Source of the DNA: Gp6-AA40 sp035492455
GTDB taxonomy: Bacteria; Acidobacteriota; Vicinamibacteria; Vicinamibacterales; UBA2999
NCBI GenBank assembly: GCA_035492455.1
Contig: DATJJE010000007.1
Coordinates: forward strand, 1 to 64,000
Length of the DNA: 64,000 nt
Direction of reading: 5' to 3'
Shown here: one piece after another, positions 1 through 7,751 of the stretch
How positions within the stretch are numbered: position 1 is the stretch's first letter
Layout of the letters: each line of letters opens with the position of its first letter
Notes under the pieces: generated by a model
The model's database searches: none
The model's input: the letters and a program-made list of their open reading frames with translations, nothing else
What the model was told of the DNA's origin: nothing
Made by a program: the position numbers and the translations under genes

Positions 1-139
1 CATGGAGCAACTCACCATCGCCGAGGCAGCCGATCACTTGCGCATCACTCGCGAAGCATGCAAGAGCCGTATTCATCGCGGCCGAGTTCTTCTACGCGAA
101 TACCTGCAAGGCGATGAGTCGCGAGGAGCAAAGAAATGA
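1..139 (+). CDS. Sigma-70 family RNA polymerase sigma factor, C-terminal fragment
   Basis: Tail of a sigma-70 (ECF-like) factor whose 5' part lies outside the window. The 45 visible residues form a region-4 helix-turn-helix: a first helix around TIAEAADHL, then a recognition helix around REACKSRIHRGRVLL, with the K-S-R-x-H-R pattern of region 4.2 that contacts the -35 box. An in-frame ATG sits at 2, but region 4 alone is not a working sigma factor, so it is read as internal. Its TGA overlaps the ATG of the next gene (ATGA at 136-139), which suggests cotranslation. The family is clear from the motif; the subclass cannot be told from this fragment. Confidence 0.75.
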   Translation, partial: MEQLTIAEAADHLRITREACKSRIHRGRVLLREYLQGDESRGAKK

Positions 140-660
140 AGCAGTCGGGAACCGCCGCGCAACGAATCATTGCCGTCCTGGGCTCGGCGGTCTTCTTCGT
201 GGTCGCCCCTTTTACGCTGGCGGGGTACGTTCCTTGGTCGATCACGGGTTGGCAACTCCAGCCACCGTTCCTTGGTCTGGAATTGACGCGCGGCCTCGGC
301 GCGTTAATGATTCTCGCAGGCGTGCCTGGGCTCGTTGACGCATTTGCGCGTTTCGCGCTGCAGGGTCTCGGCACCCCCGCGCCCATCGCGCCGCCCCGGA
401 AACTGGTGGTGACCGGTCTCTACCGTTATGTGCGCAATCCAATATACGTCGCGGTCGTTGCCATCATCCAGGGTCAAGCGGTGCTGATGGGCGATTCGCG
501 CCTCATCGTCTACGGCGCGCTGCTCTGGCTCTCCTTCCACGCCTTCGTCGTGGCGTACGAAGAACCCACGCTCGAGCAGACGTTTGGGAAAGAGTACGAG
601 GCGTTCCGCGCCGCAGTCCCGCGCTGGATACCGCGGATGACCCCATGGCGGTCGAAATGA
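136..660 (+). CDS. Isoprenylcysteine carboxyl methyltransferase (ICMT/PEMT)-like membrane methyltransferase
   Basis: Integral membrane protein of 174 residues with hydrophobic segments near 11-32, 52-70, 103-118 and 124-140. The cofactor-binding signature of the ICMT/PEMT fold is present: GLYRYVRNPIYVAV at about 94-107 (the R-[HN]-P-x-Y block), then EEPTLEQTFGKEYEAF at 142-157 (the E-E-x(n)-F-G-x-x-Y block), which bind S-adenosylmethionine. The substrate is unknown; prokaryotic members methylate varied small or lipid substrates, so protein prenylcysteine methylation is not implied. It overlaps the upstream sigma factor gene by four bases. Confidence 0.8.
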   Translation: MKQSGTAAQRIIAVLGSAVFFVVAPFTLAGYVPWSITGWQLQPPFLGLELTRGLGALMILAGVPGLVDAFARFALQGLGTPAPIAPPRKLVVTGLYRYVRNPIYVAVVAIIQGQAVLMGDSRLIVYGALLWLSFHAFVVAYEEPTLEQTFGKEYEAFRAAVPRWIPRMTPWRSK

Positions 661-1190
661 TCGGTGGCCCGCGGGCGCGCGCTTCGTGCGGAAGTGTCGC
701 GATGCGTGGCGGGGAACCGCTGTCGGCGATCAGGCAGATCGTACTGGTCGGTGACTAGACAGCAGGGTGCCGGACCCAAACTTACGCGAACTCAGATCAA
801 TCAATGTCCGCCCGGAGCTTTTGCGCGAGCAGCCGCGCCCAGCATCACCGCTGCCAACGGGCTCCGCCTCCACCGTAGAGCGCGCAATTCGCACAACGAG
901 GGCGTGAAAGCGCGCGCGCCCTCTCACGCGCACGACACCTTACAGCTCGACGCCGCGTTCGCCGTAAGTTCCATCCGATTCGTTTCGATACGTCCGTGCG
1001 CGAATCGCTTCAAAAATCTCGCACGGTTTGGAAAATCACCGAAGAGGGTGGGGCCCGGACGTACGAATTACACGCGCGTTGGCACCGCTACGCGCGAAAG
1101 TTCGCGTCCTGCGGCATTGCCCAGGGCAGTTTCAGCGCCCGCCAGCTCCTATCCCGTCAATCAACGCGGACGACAGCGATTCGTGCGGAA
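661..1190. other. Gene-free stretch of about 530 bp
   Basis: No convincing gene is seen. A plus-strand open frame of 176 codons crosses it (664-1194) but its product is Arg/Ala/Ser-rich with no domain, signal peptide or ribosome-binding site, and it runs antisense into the end of the next gene. A short GC-rich dyad (GAGGGCG...CGCCCTC, about 897-923) is the only structure noticed. No tRNA cloverleaf or -10/-35 pair was recognised. Confidence 0.5.
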
Positions 1191-1472
1191 TTAGCCGTTC
1201 TTTATGTTGTGCACCTTCATGACTTGAGGCTGGCCCGGGTCAACGCCGAGCTTTTTCATGATGGGCGCCAGCGTCTCGCCGAACTTCTGGAACTGTTCCA
1301 TGGAGTCCCACACATCGAAGACCGAGACCGCACCGTCAACCTCCATGGCGCAATGGAACCGGCGACCTGGAACCTTACCGAAGCCAGCGCCCGCCTGTTC
1401 GAGCTGCTTGAGCACGTCGTCGTACACTGCCGGCGTAAAACCTGTTGGTCGGAAGTACAAACCGAATGCCAT
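1191..1472 (-). CDS. Small dimeric alpha/beta-barrel-like protein (ABM/Dabb type)
   Basis: Cytoplasmic protein of 93 residues. The start is set at the ATG at 1472 because an AGGAG ribosome-binding site lies seven bases before it; the longer GTG-initiated frame would begin inside that site. It has the feel of a ferredoxin-like dimeric barrel: a predicted strand (MAFGLYFRPTGF), a long helix (YDDVLKQLEQAGAG), then strands HCAMEVDG and SVFDVWDS, a helix MEQFQKFGETLAPIMKKL, and a final strand QVMKVHNI. Such folds occur in antibiotic-biosynthesis-monooxygenase and stress-response Dabb families. No catalytic residue can be named, so the function stays unknown. Confidence 0.65.
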   Translation of the reverse strand: MAFGLYFRPTGFTPAVYDDVLKQLEQAGAGFGKVPGRRFHCAMEVDGAVSVFDVWDSMEQFQKFGETLAPIMKKLGVDPGQPQVMKVHNIKNG

Positions 1473-1564
1473 CGACACTCTCCTCACGAAAATGAAACGA
1501 CATGATTGCTCGAGGGATCATAAGCGGATTAGGGTCTGCGGGGTTGTCACATTTCGGACGTCAA

Positions 1565-1905
1565 TCAACGCAGCGCCAGATGACGAATCATCACGTGCGC
1601 CCAGTAGTTGCCGCTGGACATCACGTACGGAACCTGACGCTGCTGACTTTCGGGTACGACATGTTCTTCGAGCGCCCAGCCCTGACCTCGGCGTCGACCT
1701 TCGGCCCGCTGATGCACACCATGCCGTTCGTACCTGCGCGCACCACTTCCGGTCGGAACAATGCATCGAGCCGGACGACGGTCGCGGCGCCGCGCAGTGA
1801 CTCGGGCAGCGGCAAGAGCGCTCCCCCATCCGCCTAATTCGCAGCGGGCGGCCCTTGTGGCGCGCCAAGCAACGCCAGCAGGAGGCCGTAAATGGAGAGC
1901 GGCAC
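1565..1905 (-). pseudogene. Decayed secreted-protein gene (in-frame stop plus one frameshift)
   Basis: Read from a GTG at 1905, the frame gives a signal peptide (VPLSIYGLLLALLGAP), then an in-frame TAG at 1834-1836, then a coherent segment beginning ALLPLPESLRGAATVVRLD and reaching the block RAGTNGMVCI. Near 1690 the reading must shift by one base to continue as GWALEEHVVPESQQRQVPYV and MSSGNYWAHVMIRHLALR, ending at a TGA at 1565-1567. The blocks GTNGMVC and PYVM..GN.WAHVMI resemble an uncharacterised secreted family that I recall from Acidobacteriota and Proteobacteria. Both lesions are read directly; the family is from memory. Sequencing errors could mimic the damage. Confidence 0.6.
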
Positions 1906-1945
1906 CGCGGCCCGCAGCCTACCGCCAACGGCGCTTCGATGAACC

Positions 1946-1951
1946 TATAAT
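1946..1951 (+). promoter_or_regulatory. Putative -10 box (TATAAT)
   Basis: A perfect TATAAT lies 31 bases before the ATG at 1977 and 14 bases before its GAGGAGG ribosome-binding site. No good -35 hexamer is seen at the usual distance, so this is only a candidate promoter for the seven-gene run that follows. Confidence 0.35.
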
Positions 1952-1976
1952 CAGCGCGTCTTTGAGGAGGTGCGCG

Positions 1977-3842
1977 ATGGTTCGTTGCTATGCCTGGGTG
2001 ATCCTCGTCGGATTGGCGGCCGGCAGCTGGGGCCTCGCCGCGCAGACCGCCACCGTTGCGGGCACCGCCACGCTGACGGGAACCGTCGAATCCTCCACTC
2101 CCTACAGCGCCGCCCAGGTCTTCATCAGAAACACCGACAAGCGGATGCTCTACATGGTCTACACGAACGAGAAGCGCTTCCGCGCCGTCGCGCTCTTCCC
2201 CGGTAACTACGAAATCAGCGCGGCGACAAAGGACCTGAAGTCCGACGTGCAGAAGCTGACCATCAAGGCCGGCGAGAGCCCGAAGGTGACCCTGATGTTC
2301 GCGCAGCCGGCGGCGGCAGCGGCTCGCGCCATCGTCAACGCGAACGAAAGCGAGAGCCAGGGCGTGTCGCGCATCCGCCTCGAGGCGAGCTATGACGAGG
2401 TGTATCCGCCGGGACCGGGACGCGACATCGCCGAACGCACCTGCATGATCTGCCACGGCGAGAACTTCCTCTCCACGCAGCCGGCGACAGTGGGTACGTG
2501 GAACCTGCGGCTCGATCGCATGATGGGCAAGAACCTGTTCGACAAGGCGCCCGCGTCGTACGCCGAAGGGCTGCTGACGTACCGCGCCTCGGAGCTGCGC
2601 TTCTCGCGCGAGGATCGTGAAACACTGCTGCAGTACCTCGTGAAGAATTTCGGGCCGTCGGCGCAGCCGCGCGCGGTCAAGATCGACAAAGAGCTACCGC
2701 TCGAGGAAGCGAAGCTCGGCAAGGCGGAGTTCATCGAGTACTACCTGACGCCCGATGCGCCGGGCCAGGGCATCAACGATCCGCAATTCAGCTCCTGGAA
2801 GGGACAGTTCGCCGGACGCCGCGTTGGCCAGGATGTGCGCTTCGATGCGGAAGGCAACGTGTGGCTGACCGATCGCGGTTATCCCAATCGACTGGTCAAG
2901 CTCGATCCGCGGACCGGCGCGCAGAAGTCATATGTGCTGCCCGATCCGCGCAACGGGAACCACGACGTCAACATCGATCGCACCGGGATGATTTGGCTGG
3001 CGGAAGCTGAAGGACAGAAGCCGGACGCCGAAAAGCACCTGCTCGGTTTCAACCCGAAGACGGAAAAGTTCGAATACGTCATCCCGATGGATCCGGACCA
3101 TGTCATCAGGAACGAAAAGAAGTGGCTGCAGTCGATGGCCTTCGACTCGCAGAACAACGTCTACGTGGGTTGGATCATGGGCGGCGCCCTCGCGAAGTTC
3201 GACCGCGCCACGAAGAAGGTGTCGGTCTTCCCCATCCCGACACACAACGCCATCCCCTACGGCATCATCGCGGATCGGAACGACAACATGTGGATTGCGC
3301 TGTGGGACTCTGGCAACATCGCCAAGTTCGACACGCACAACAACCAATTCACGATCTTCGCCGCGCCGACTTACCCGTCCCAGGTGCGCCGCCTGAACGT
3401 CGATGCGCAGAACAACATCTGGTTCGGCATGTGGGCAGGCGGCCCTCGTCCGGGCAAGCTGGCGAAGCTCGATCAGACAACCGGCCGCATCACCGAGTAC
3501 AACGTGCCACGCCGGAATGCGAATCCGTACGATGTGTCGCAGGATCCCGATGGCAATATCTGGGTCGCCGACGTCGGCGGCAGCGCGGCGTCGATCTTCA
3601 AATTCAACCCGCGCGACCAGTCGTTCACGCTCTACCCCAAGCCGCAGCGTACTGCCGACACGCCGAAGATTCAGATCACTCGTGACGGCGCCATCTGGTA
3701 TTCGCCGCGCGGCAGCCAGGATGCGCCTGCTTTCGGCGTGCTCTATCCGGACATGGACAAGATCACGAATCTCGGCGCGTTTTACGTGAATGGGCCCCCC
3801 GGATATCCATTCAAGCCGGGAGCCTCGAACGCGACGAAATAG
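1977..3842 (+). CDS. Secreted carboxypeptidase-regulatory / cytochrome c / Vgb-like propeller fusion
   Basis: Exported protein of 621 residues. The ATG at 1977 is chosen because GAGGAGG precedes it by six bases and it opens a signal peptide (to about 22). Next comes a carboxypeptidase-regulatory-like beta domain (about 28-110), then a single heme c site, C156-M-I-C-H160, in a small cytochrome-like segment, then a beta-propeller (about 265-600) with repeats such as G-N-V-W-L-T-D, NNMWIALWDSGNIAKFD and DGNIWVADVGGSA, like virginiamycin B lyase or streptogramin-lyase-type propellers. A periplasmic electron-transfer or sensing role is inferred. It has the same architecture as the gene at 14579. 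It heads a plus-strand run with gaps of 21 bases or fewer. Confidence 0.8.
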   Translation: MVRCYAWVILVGLAAGSWGLAAQTATVAGTATLTGTVESSTPYSAAQVFIRNTDKRMLYMVYTNEKRFRAVALFPGNYEISAATKDLKSDVQKLTIKAGESPKVTLMFAQPAAAAARAIVNANESESQGVSRIRLEASYDEVYPPGPGRDIAERTCMICHGENFLSTQPATVGTWNLRLDRMMGKNLFDKAPASYAEGLLTYRASELRFSREDRETLLQYLVKNFGPSAQPRAVKIDKELPLEEAKLGKAEFIEYYLTPDAPGQGINDPQFSSWKGQFAGRRVGQDVRFDAEGNVWLTDRGYPNRLVKLDPRTGAQKSYVLPDPRNGNHDVNIDRTGMIWLAEAEGQKPDAEKHLLGFNPKTEKFEYVIPMDPDHVIRNEKKWLQSMAFDSQNNVYVGWIMGGALAKFDRATKKVSVFPIPTHNAIPYGIIADRNDNMWIALWDSGNIAKFDTHNNQFTIFAAPTYPSQVRRLNVDAQNNIWFGMWAGGPRPGKLAKLDQTTGRITEYNVPRRNANPYDVSQDPDGNIWVADVGGSAASIFKFNPRDQSFTLYPKPQRTADTPKIQITRDGAIWYSPRGSQDAPAFGVLYPDMDKITNLGAFYVNGPPGYPFKPGASNATK

Positions 3843-3854
3843 CGAGGGCGAGAC

Positions 3855-4847
3855 ATGAGACGGACATTATTTTTCTCTGTGTCTCTGTGTCTCTGTGGCC
3901 TGTGGCTGCAAGGGCCGGCGGCACAAGCTCCAAAGATCGCGCCGATGCACGTGCATCACGTGCACCTCAACTCGGTCGATCCGGCCAAGGCTGCTGCCTA
4001 CTATCCGAGGCCGTTCGCCCTCACCGCGACGAAGACGACCTTCAACGGTTACGAGGCGGTGAAGACCGGCAATGTCTACCTGCTGTTCACGAAGGTCGCG
4101 ACGCCGCCGCAGAACGAGCTGACAGGCCCGCAGACGTCCGTCTGGCACTTCGGCTGGAATACGCCCGACTCGCGCAAGTACGACGAGAACTTCCGCAAGA
4201 TGGGTTTGCAGATCGCGCAGATGTGGGATGCGGCCGACGGCAAGCTGGTGGACATGTCGAGTGACACGCTGCCCGGCCTGCCGACGCAGGAGCAGATTCT
4301 CGAGATGCGCGCGAACGGCGTGCAGCCGACGCGCGACGGCGGCTTTGGCTACCTGCGCGGCCCCGACGGCATCATGATCGAAAACGCGCAGGCCGGTACT
4401 GTCGAACGGTTCAACCACATTCACATGTACCACGAGCACCCGATCTGCGCGATGCAGTGGTACATCACGCATCTCGGCGCTACGCTGCCGCAGGGACGCG
4501 CCGGCGCGCCGGGAACGCTGCCGCCCGGGGATTGCAAGCAGCTTTACGCGCCGCCTACGTGGCCATCCTTCGCGAAGACCGGTTTCGTCCGTGACCCATC
4601 CGGCGCGGTCTTCTTTGACGACATTTCCATTTCCATCCGCCCGTGGCCCGGCGGCGGCCTCGTCAGCACGCGCGGCCATGTCGTCGATCACTGGGCGCTG
4701 AGCGTGGCCGATCTCGATTCAACGGTCACTCGTTTGAAGAGCGAGGGCGTCAAGTTCCTCGAAGAGATTCATCCGTGGGGCAACATGCGCGCGGCGATGA
4801 TCGAAGGTCCCGACCGCGTTGCCATTGAGCTCGTGGAGGTGAAGTAG
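3855..4847 (+). CDS. Secreted VOC (glyoxalase/bleomycin-resistance-fold) protein, two domains
   Basis: 330 residues with an N-terminal signal peptide (to about 23). Two vicinal-oxygen-chelate half-modules are suggested: the first starts at HVHHVHLNSVDPAKAAAYY (about 32-50), the second around FNHIHMYHEHPICAMQWYI (about 195-213), and the last strand ends AIELVEVK. Metal-binding His and Glu candidates lie at these strand starts. VOC enzymes include dioxygenases, glyoxalases and epimerases; the substrate cannot be read. An exported VOC protein is uncommon outside this kind of acidobacterial cluster. It starts 12 bases after the previous gene and ends two bases before the next. Confidence 0.75.
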   Translation: MRRTLFFSVSLCLCGLWLQGPAAQAPKIAPMHVHHVHLNSVDPAKAAAYYPRPFALTATKTTFNGYEAVKTGNVYLLFTKVATPPQNELTGPQTSVWHFGWNTPDSRKYDENFRKMGLQIAQMWDAADGKLVDMSSDTLPGLPTQEQILEMRANGVQPTRDGGFGYLRGPDGIMIENAQAGTVERFNHIHMYHEHPICAMQWYITHLGATLPQGRAGAPGTLPPGDCKQLYAPPTWPSFAKTGFVRDPSGAVFFDDISISIRPWPGGGLVSTRGHVVDHWALSVADLDSTVTRLKSEGVKFLEEIHPWGNMRAAMIEGPDRVAIELVEVK

Positions 4848-4849
4848 CC

Positions 4850-6553
4850 ATGCAGAACAAATTCCTCCGAACGCTGGCGCTCCTGATTGCGGCCGGTCCC
4901 GCGATCGTGTCCGCGCAGGCGCCGAAAGACGCGGTGATCGTCAGCGATGCCGACATCAAAGCGGTGCTGAAGATGGCCGCCGATACGAAACGCACGATCC
5001 CCGACAACACCCTTCGCGTCATCGACATGGGGACGTATCAGCTTGGCGTCGCCGTCGTCGCGCGCGGCAAGTTCCCTGCGCCGGCAGCGCCCGCCACGGC
5101 GGCAGCACCCGCGCCCACGACACCGGTATGCGGCACGCAGCGCGCCGGCGCCACCGGGCCGAACGGCATCTCGCACGACAGCACCGCCGAAACCTACGTC
5201 GTCATCTCCGGCACCGGCACGCTGATTACCGGCGGCACGATCGTGAACGGACGCAAATCCGCCGCCGACAACGAGGTCACGACCATCCTGAACGGTCCGT
5301 CATGCGGCGGGACGATGGTGGGCTACAGCAGCCGCGTGATCAACGTCGGCGACATCATCGTCATTCCCGAAGGCGTGCCGCACGGATTCTCGGCGATTCC
5401 GGATCACGTCACGTATCTGAGCGTGCGCCCGGACCTGAAGAAGGTGCTGAAGAAGGGATACGTGAACCCGGCGCTCGCCAAGAAACAGAGCAACACCGCG
5501 GTCACCGCCGGAGCGGTCGCCACCGTCGGCACGCGCAGCCTGCCGACGTTCGAGATCGCGCGCAACTGGCCGAAGGTGCCGGCGCAGTGGAAGCTCGGTG
5601 ACGTTTCGAGCTTCTCGGTCGACGCGCAGGATCGCATCTGGGCGCTGCATCGCCCGCGCACGCTGATCAAACCTGAGGACGTTCCGAAGCGCGCGCCCGC
5701 GGTAATGGTGTTCGACCAGGCGGGCAACTACGTCAAGAGCTGGGGCGGCGAAGGCGCTGGCTACGAGTGGCCACAGCGGGAACATGGCATCAACGTCGAC
5801 AGCAAGGGTTTCGTCTGGATCACCGGCAACAACTGCCCGACCAATGGCATCGCCAACCTGAAGCATGTGGCCGACGATCAGATCCTGAAGTTCACGCAGG
5901 ACGGCAAGTTCGTGCTGCAGATCGGCCACAGCAATCAGAGCAAAGGGAACGCGGACACCACGAACGTGCATCGCGCGGCCGATGTGCAATACAACGCGCG
6001 CACCAACGAGCTGTTCGTCGCCGACGGTTACGGCAACCACCGCGTCATCGTCTTCGACGCGGATAGCGGCAGGTTCAAGCGGATGTGGGGCGCGTTCGGC
6101 AATAAGCCGGTCGACGATGACCACTGCGAGGTGGTGACGCCGAAGGAATTCCCGGCGGGCGACGGTCCAAAGAATTTCAGCATCGTGCATGCGATCCGCC
6201 TGTCGAAGGACGGCATCGTCTACGTTGCGGATCGCGAGAACCGTCGCGTCCAGTCGTTCACGCCCGATGGAAAGTTCCTGAAGCAGATCGTCAAGACCGA
6301 CACGCAGTTCGCCCGCGACCTGGCGTTCTCGGCCGATCCCGATCAACAGTTCCTGTACGTCGGCAATGGCAACGATATCCAGATCGTCGACCGCAAGGCG
6401 ATGCAGATAATCGGCAGCATCAAGCTGCCCGGGCAGATCGGCGGCGGCCACCATATCGCCACCGATTCGAAGGGCAACATCTACATCGCAGGAACGACGA
6501 TGGGCCTGCAGAGGCTGACGTTCAAGGGCCTGTCGACGACATCGACCAACTAG
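4850..6553 (+). CDS. Secreted cupin-NHL propeller fusion
   Basis: 567 residues with a signal peptide ending near 23. A cupin barrel (about 100-197) carries E-T-Y-V-V-I-S-G-T-G-T-L at 114-125 and VIPEGVPHGFSAIPDHVTYL at 171-190; several usual metal-binding His of motif 1 are absent. From about 230 an NHL-type propeller follows, with repeats such as DVSSFSVDAQDRIWAL, GINVDSKGFVWITG, ELFVADGYGNHRVIVFD and GIVYVADRENRRVQSF. A strong site (GGAGGTGA) lies seven bases before the ATG, inside the end of the VOC gene. The role is unknown; the cupin may bind a small molecule while the propeller acts as a scaffold or hydrolase. Confidence 0.8.
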   Translation: MQNKFLRTLALLIAAGPAIVSAQAPKDAVIVSDADIKAVLKMAADTKRTIPDNTLRVIDMGTYQLGVAVVARGKFPAPAAPATAAAPAPTTPVCGTQRAGATGPNGISHDSTAETYVVISGTGTLITGGTIVNGRKSAADNEVTTILNGPSCGGTMVGYSSRVINVGDIIVIPEGVPHGFSAIPDHVTYLSVRPDLKKVLKKGYVNPALAKKQSNTAVTAGAVATVGTRSLPTFEIARNWPKVPAQWKLGDVSSFSVDAQDRIWALHRPRTLIKPEDVPKRAPAVMVFDQAGNYVKSWGGEGAGYEWPQREHGINVDSKGFVWITGNNCPTNGIANLKHVADDQILKFTQDGKFVLQIGHSNQSKGNADTTNVHRAADVQYNARTNELFVADGYGNHRVIVFDADSGRFKRMWGAFGNKPVDDDHCEVVTPKEFPAGDGPKNFSIVHAIRLSKDGIVYVADRENRRVQSFTPDGKFLKQIVKTDTQFARDLAFSADPDQQFLYVGNGNDIQIVDRKAMQIIGSIKLPGQIGGGHHIATDSKGNIYIAGTTMGLQRLTFKGLSTTSTN

Positions 6554-6566
6554 GTGGGAGATCCGT

Positions 6567-6968
6567 ATGAGAGGCGTGATTCAACGGTGCTTAATCGCTA
6601 CGGTGGCGCTGGTGGCTTCCACATCCGTGTTCGCGCATCACGGCACGAATGCATCCTACGACCCGACGAAAGCCGTCACGCTGACCGGTGTCGTAACGAG
6701 GTTCACGTTCAGGAACCCGCATTCGTTCGTCGAGTTCGACGTCAAGAACGAACAGGGCGAGATGGTGCATTGGGTCGGCGAAATGAATAGTCCGACGGTG
6801 CTACGGGAAGCTGGCTGGACGGCAACCACCATCAAAGCCGGCGATGAGCTCACGATGACACTCAATCCCTCTCGCGCTGGCACGCCGAGAGGTGTCGTCA
6901 ACCGCATGCGTCCGATCCTGGTCAACGGCAAACAGGTGTTGGGCACTGGCGGCAGCAACGAGAACTGA
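6567..6968 (+). CDS. DUF6152 family secreted protein
   Basis: 133 residues. A signal peptide ends at FAHH, and the mature start A-H-H-G followed by TLTGVVTRFTFRNPHSFVEFDV is the recognisable pattern of DUF6152, a small beta-rich exported family. The conserved N-P-H-[SA] block is present. Function unknown in the family. It lies 13 bases after the cupin-propeller gene and overlaps nothing; the next ATG follows within two bases. A diverged paralogue is at 32678-33076. Confidence 0.75.
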   Translation: MRGVIQRCLIATVALVASTSVFAHHGTNASYDPTKAVTLTGVVTRFTFRNPHSFVEFDVKNEQGEMVHWVGEMNSPTVLREAGWTATTIKAGDELTMTLNPSRAGTPRGVVNRMRPILVNGKQVLGTGGSNEN

Positions 6969-6969
6969 T

Positions 6970-7731
6970 ATGGTGCGTGCATTCTGCGCTGTCGCAATCG
7001 CGACGGTGACCGCCGGGTTAACGGCCGCAACTCCGGGACACGCACAGGCGCCAGTCCCCCATGACCCGCGGGACCTGTCGGGCGTCTGGACACGAACAAG
7101 CGCGTCGTTGACACTCAGTCAGACACCTCCGCCCTTCACCCCCTTGGGCAAGAAGTTGTTCGACGCCAACAAACCGTCGTACGGACCTCGGGCCGTGCCG
7201 CCCGCCGTCGGCAACGATCCGATGGGCAACTGCGACCCGCTGGGACTCGTTCGCAACCTCCTACTCGAACTCGTCGCGGTTTATCCGATGGAGATCGTGC
7301 AGACACCGAATCGGATGTTTCAGTTCTTCGAATGGGGCCACTCCTATCGCCAGGTGTGGACTGACGGCCGGCCGCTGCCGAAAGACGCGGACCTGACGTT
7401 CAACGGAATCTCCACCGGCCGATGGGAGGGCGACACGTTCGTGGTCACCTCCGGGTTCTTCGATGACCGCAGCTGGCTCGATCACTTCGGCATGCCTCAC
7501 TCCAGCGAGATGACGCTGGAGGAGCGTTATCGCCGGCTGGATCGCGACACGCTGGAGTTGAACATGACACTGACGGATCCAAAGATCTTCACGGCACCGT
7601 GGGTAAGCGAGCGGAAGGTCATGAAGCTGGCGCCGCGCAGTCGAGAGATTGCCGAACAGTTCTGCGTCCCATCGCAGGAGGCGGAGTTCAACAGGATCGT
7701 GCGCGATCCGGCCGGCGGCGTCGTCCGTTAA
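6970..7731 (+). CDS. Uncharacterised secreted protein (GRWEGDTFVV family)
   Basis: 253 residues with a signal peptide to about 25. The start at 6970 follows directly on the previous stop and opens the signal peptide, although the ribosome-binding site is weak. Recognisable blocks are DLSGVW, NCDPLGLVR, PNRMFQFFEWGHSYRQVWTD, GRPLP, GRWEGDTFVV, DDRSWLD, PHSSEM and the run TLELNMTLTDPKIFTAPW. The same block order recurs at 59425-60300 and 63487-64000, so this is one family with three members here. I recall it as a common unnamed secreted family of Acidobacteriota; no biochemical role is known to me. Confidence 0.7.
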   Translation: MVRAFCAVAIATVTAGLTAATPGHAQAPVPHDPRDLSGVWTRTSASLTLSQTPPPFTPLGKKLFDANKPSYGPRAVPPAVGNDPMGNCDPLGLVRNLLLELVAVYPMEIVQTPNRMFQFFEWGHSYRQVWTDGRPLPKDADLTFNGISTGRWEGDTFVVTSGFFDDRSWLDHFGMPHSSEMTLEERYRRLDRDTLELNMTLTDPKIFTAPWVSERKVMKLAPRSREIAEQFCVPSQEAEFNRIVRDPAGGVVR

Positions 7732-7751
7732 GGCCTGACCATGGAGAGCCT

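Noticed and set aside
664..1194. Plus-strand open frame of 176 codons
   Set aside because: Low-complexity Arg/Ala/Ser product, no ribosome-binding site, runs antisense into the 93-residue gene.
1761..1976. 5' extension of the propeller fusion to 1761
   Set aside because: The ATG at 1977 has a perfect ribosome-binding site and opens the signal peptide; the extension is Arg/Ala-rich and antisense to the pseudogene.
1518..2456. Minus-strand open frame of 312 codons
   Set aside because: It spans the start of the propeller gene and mixes frames of the decayed gene; the other two frames hold the conserved blocks.
5300..6454. Minus-strand open frame of 384 codons
   Set aside because: Antisense to the cupin-propeller gene; Val/Asp/Arg-rich shadow.
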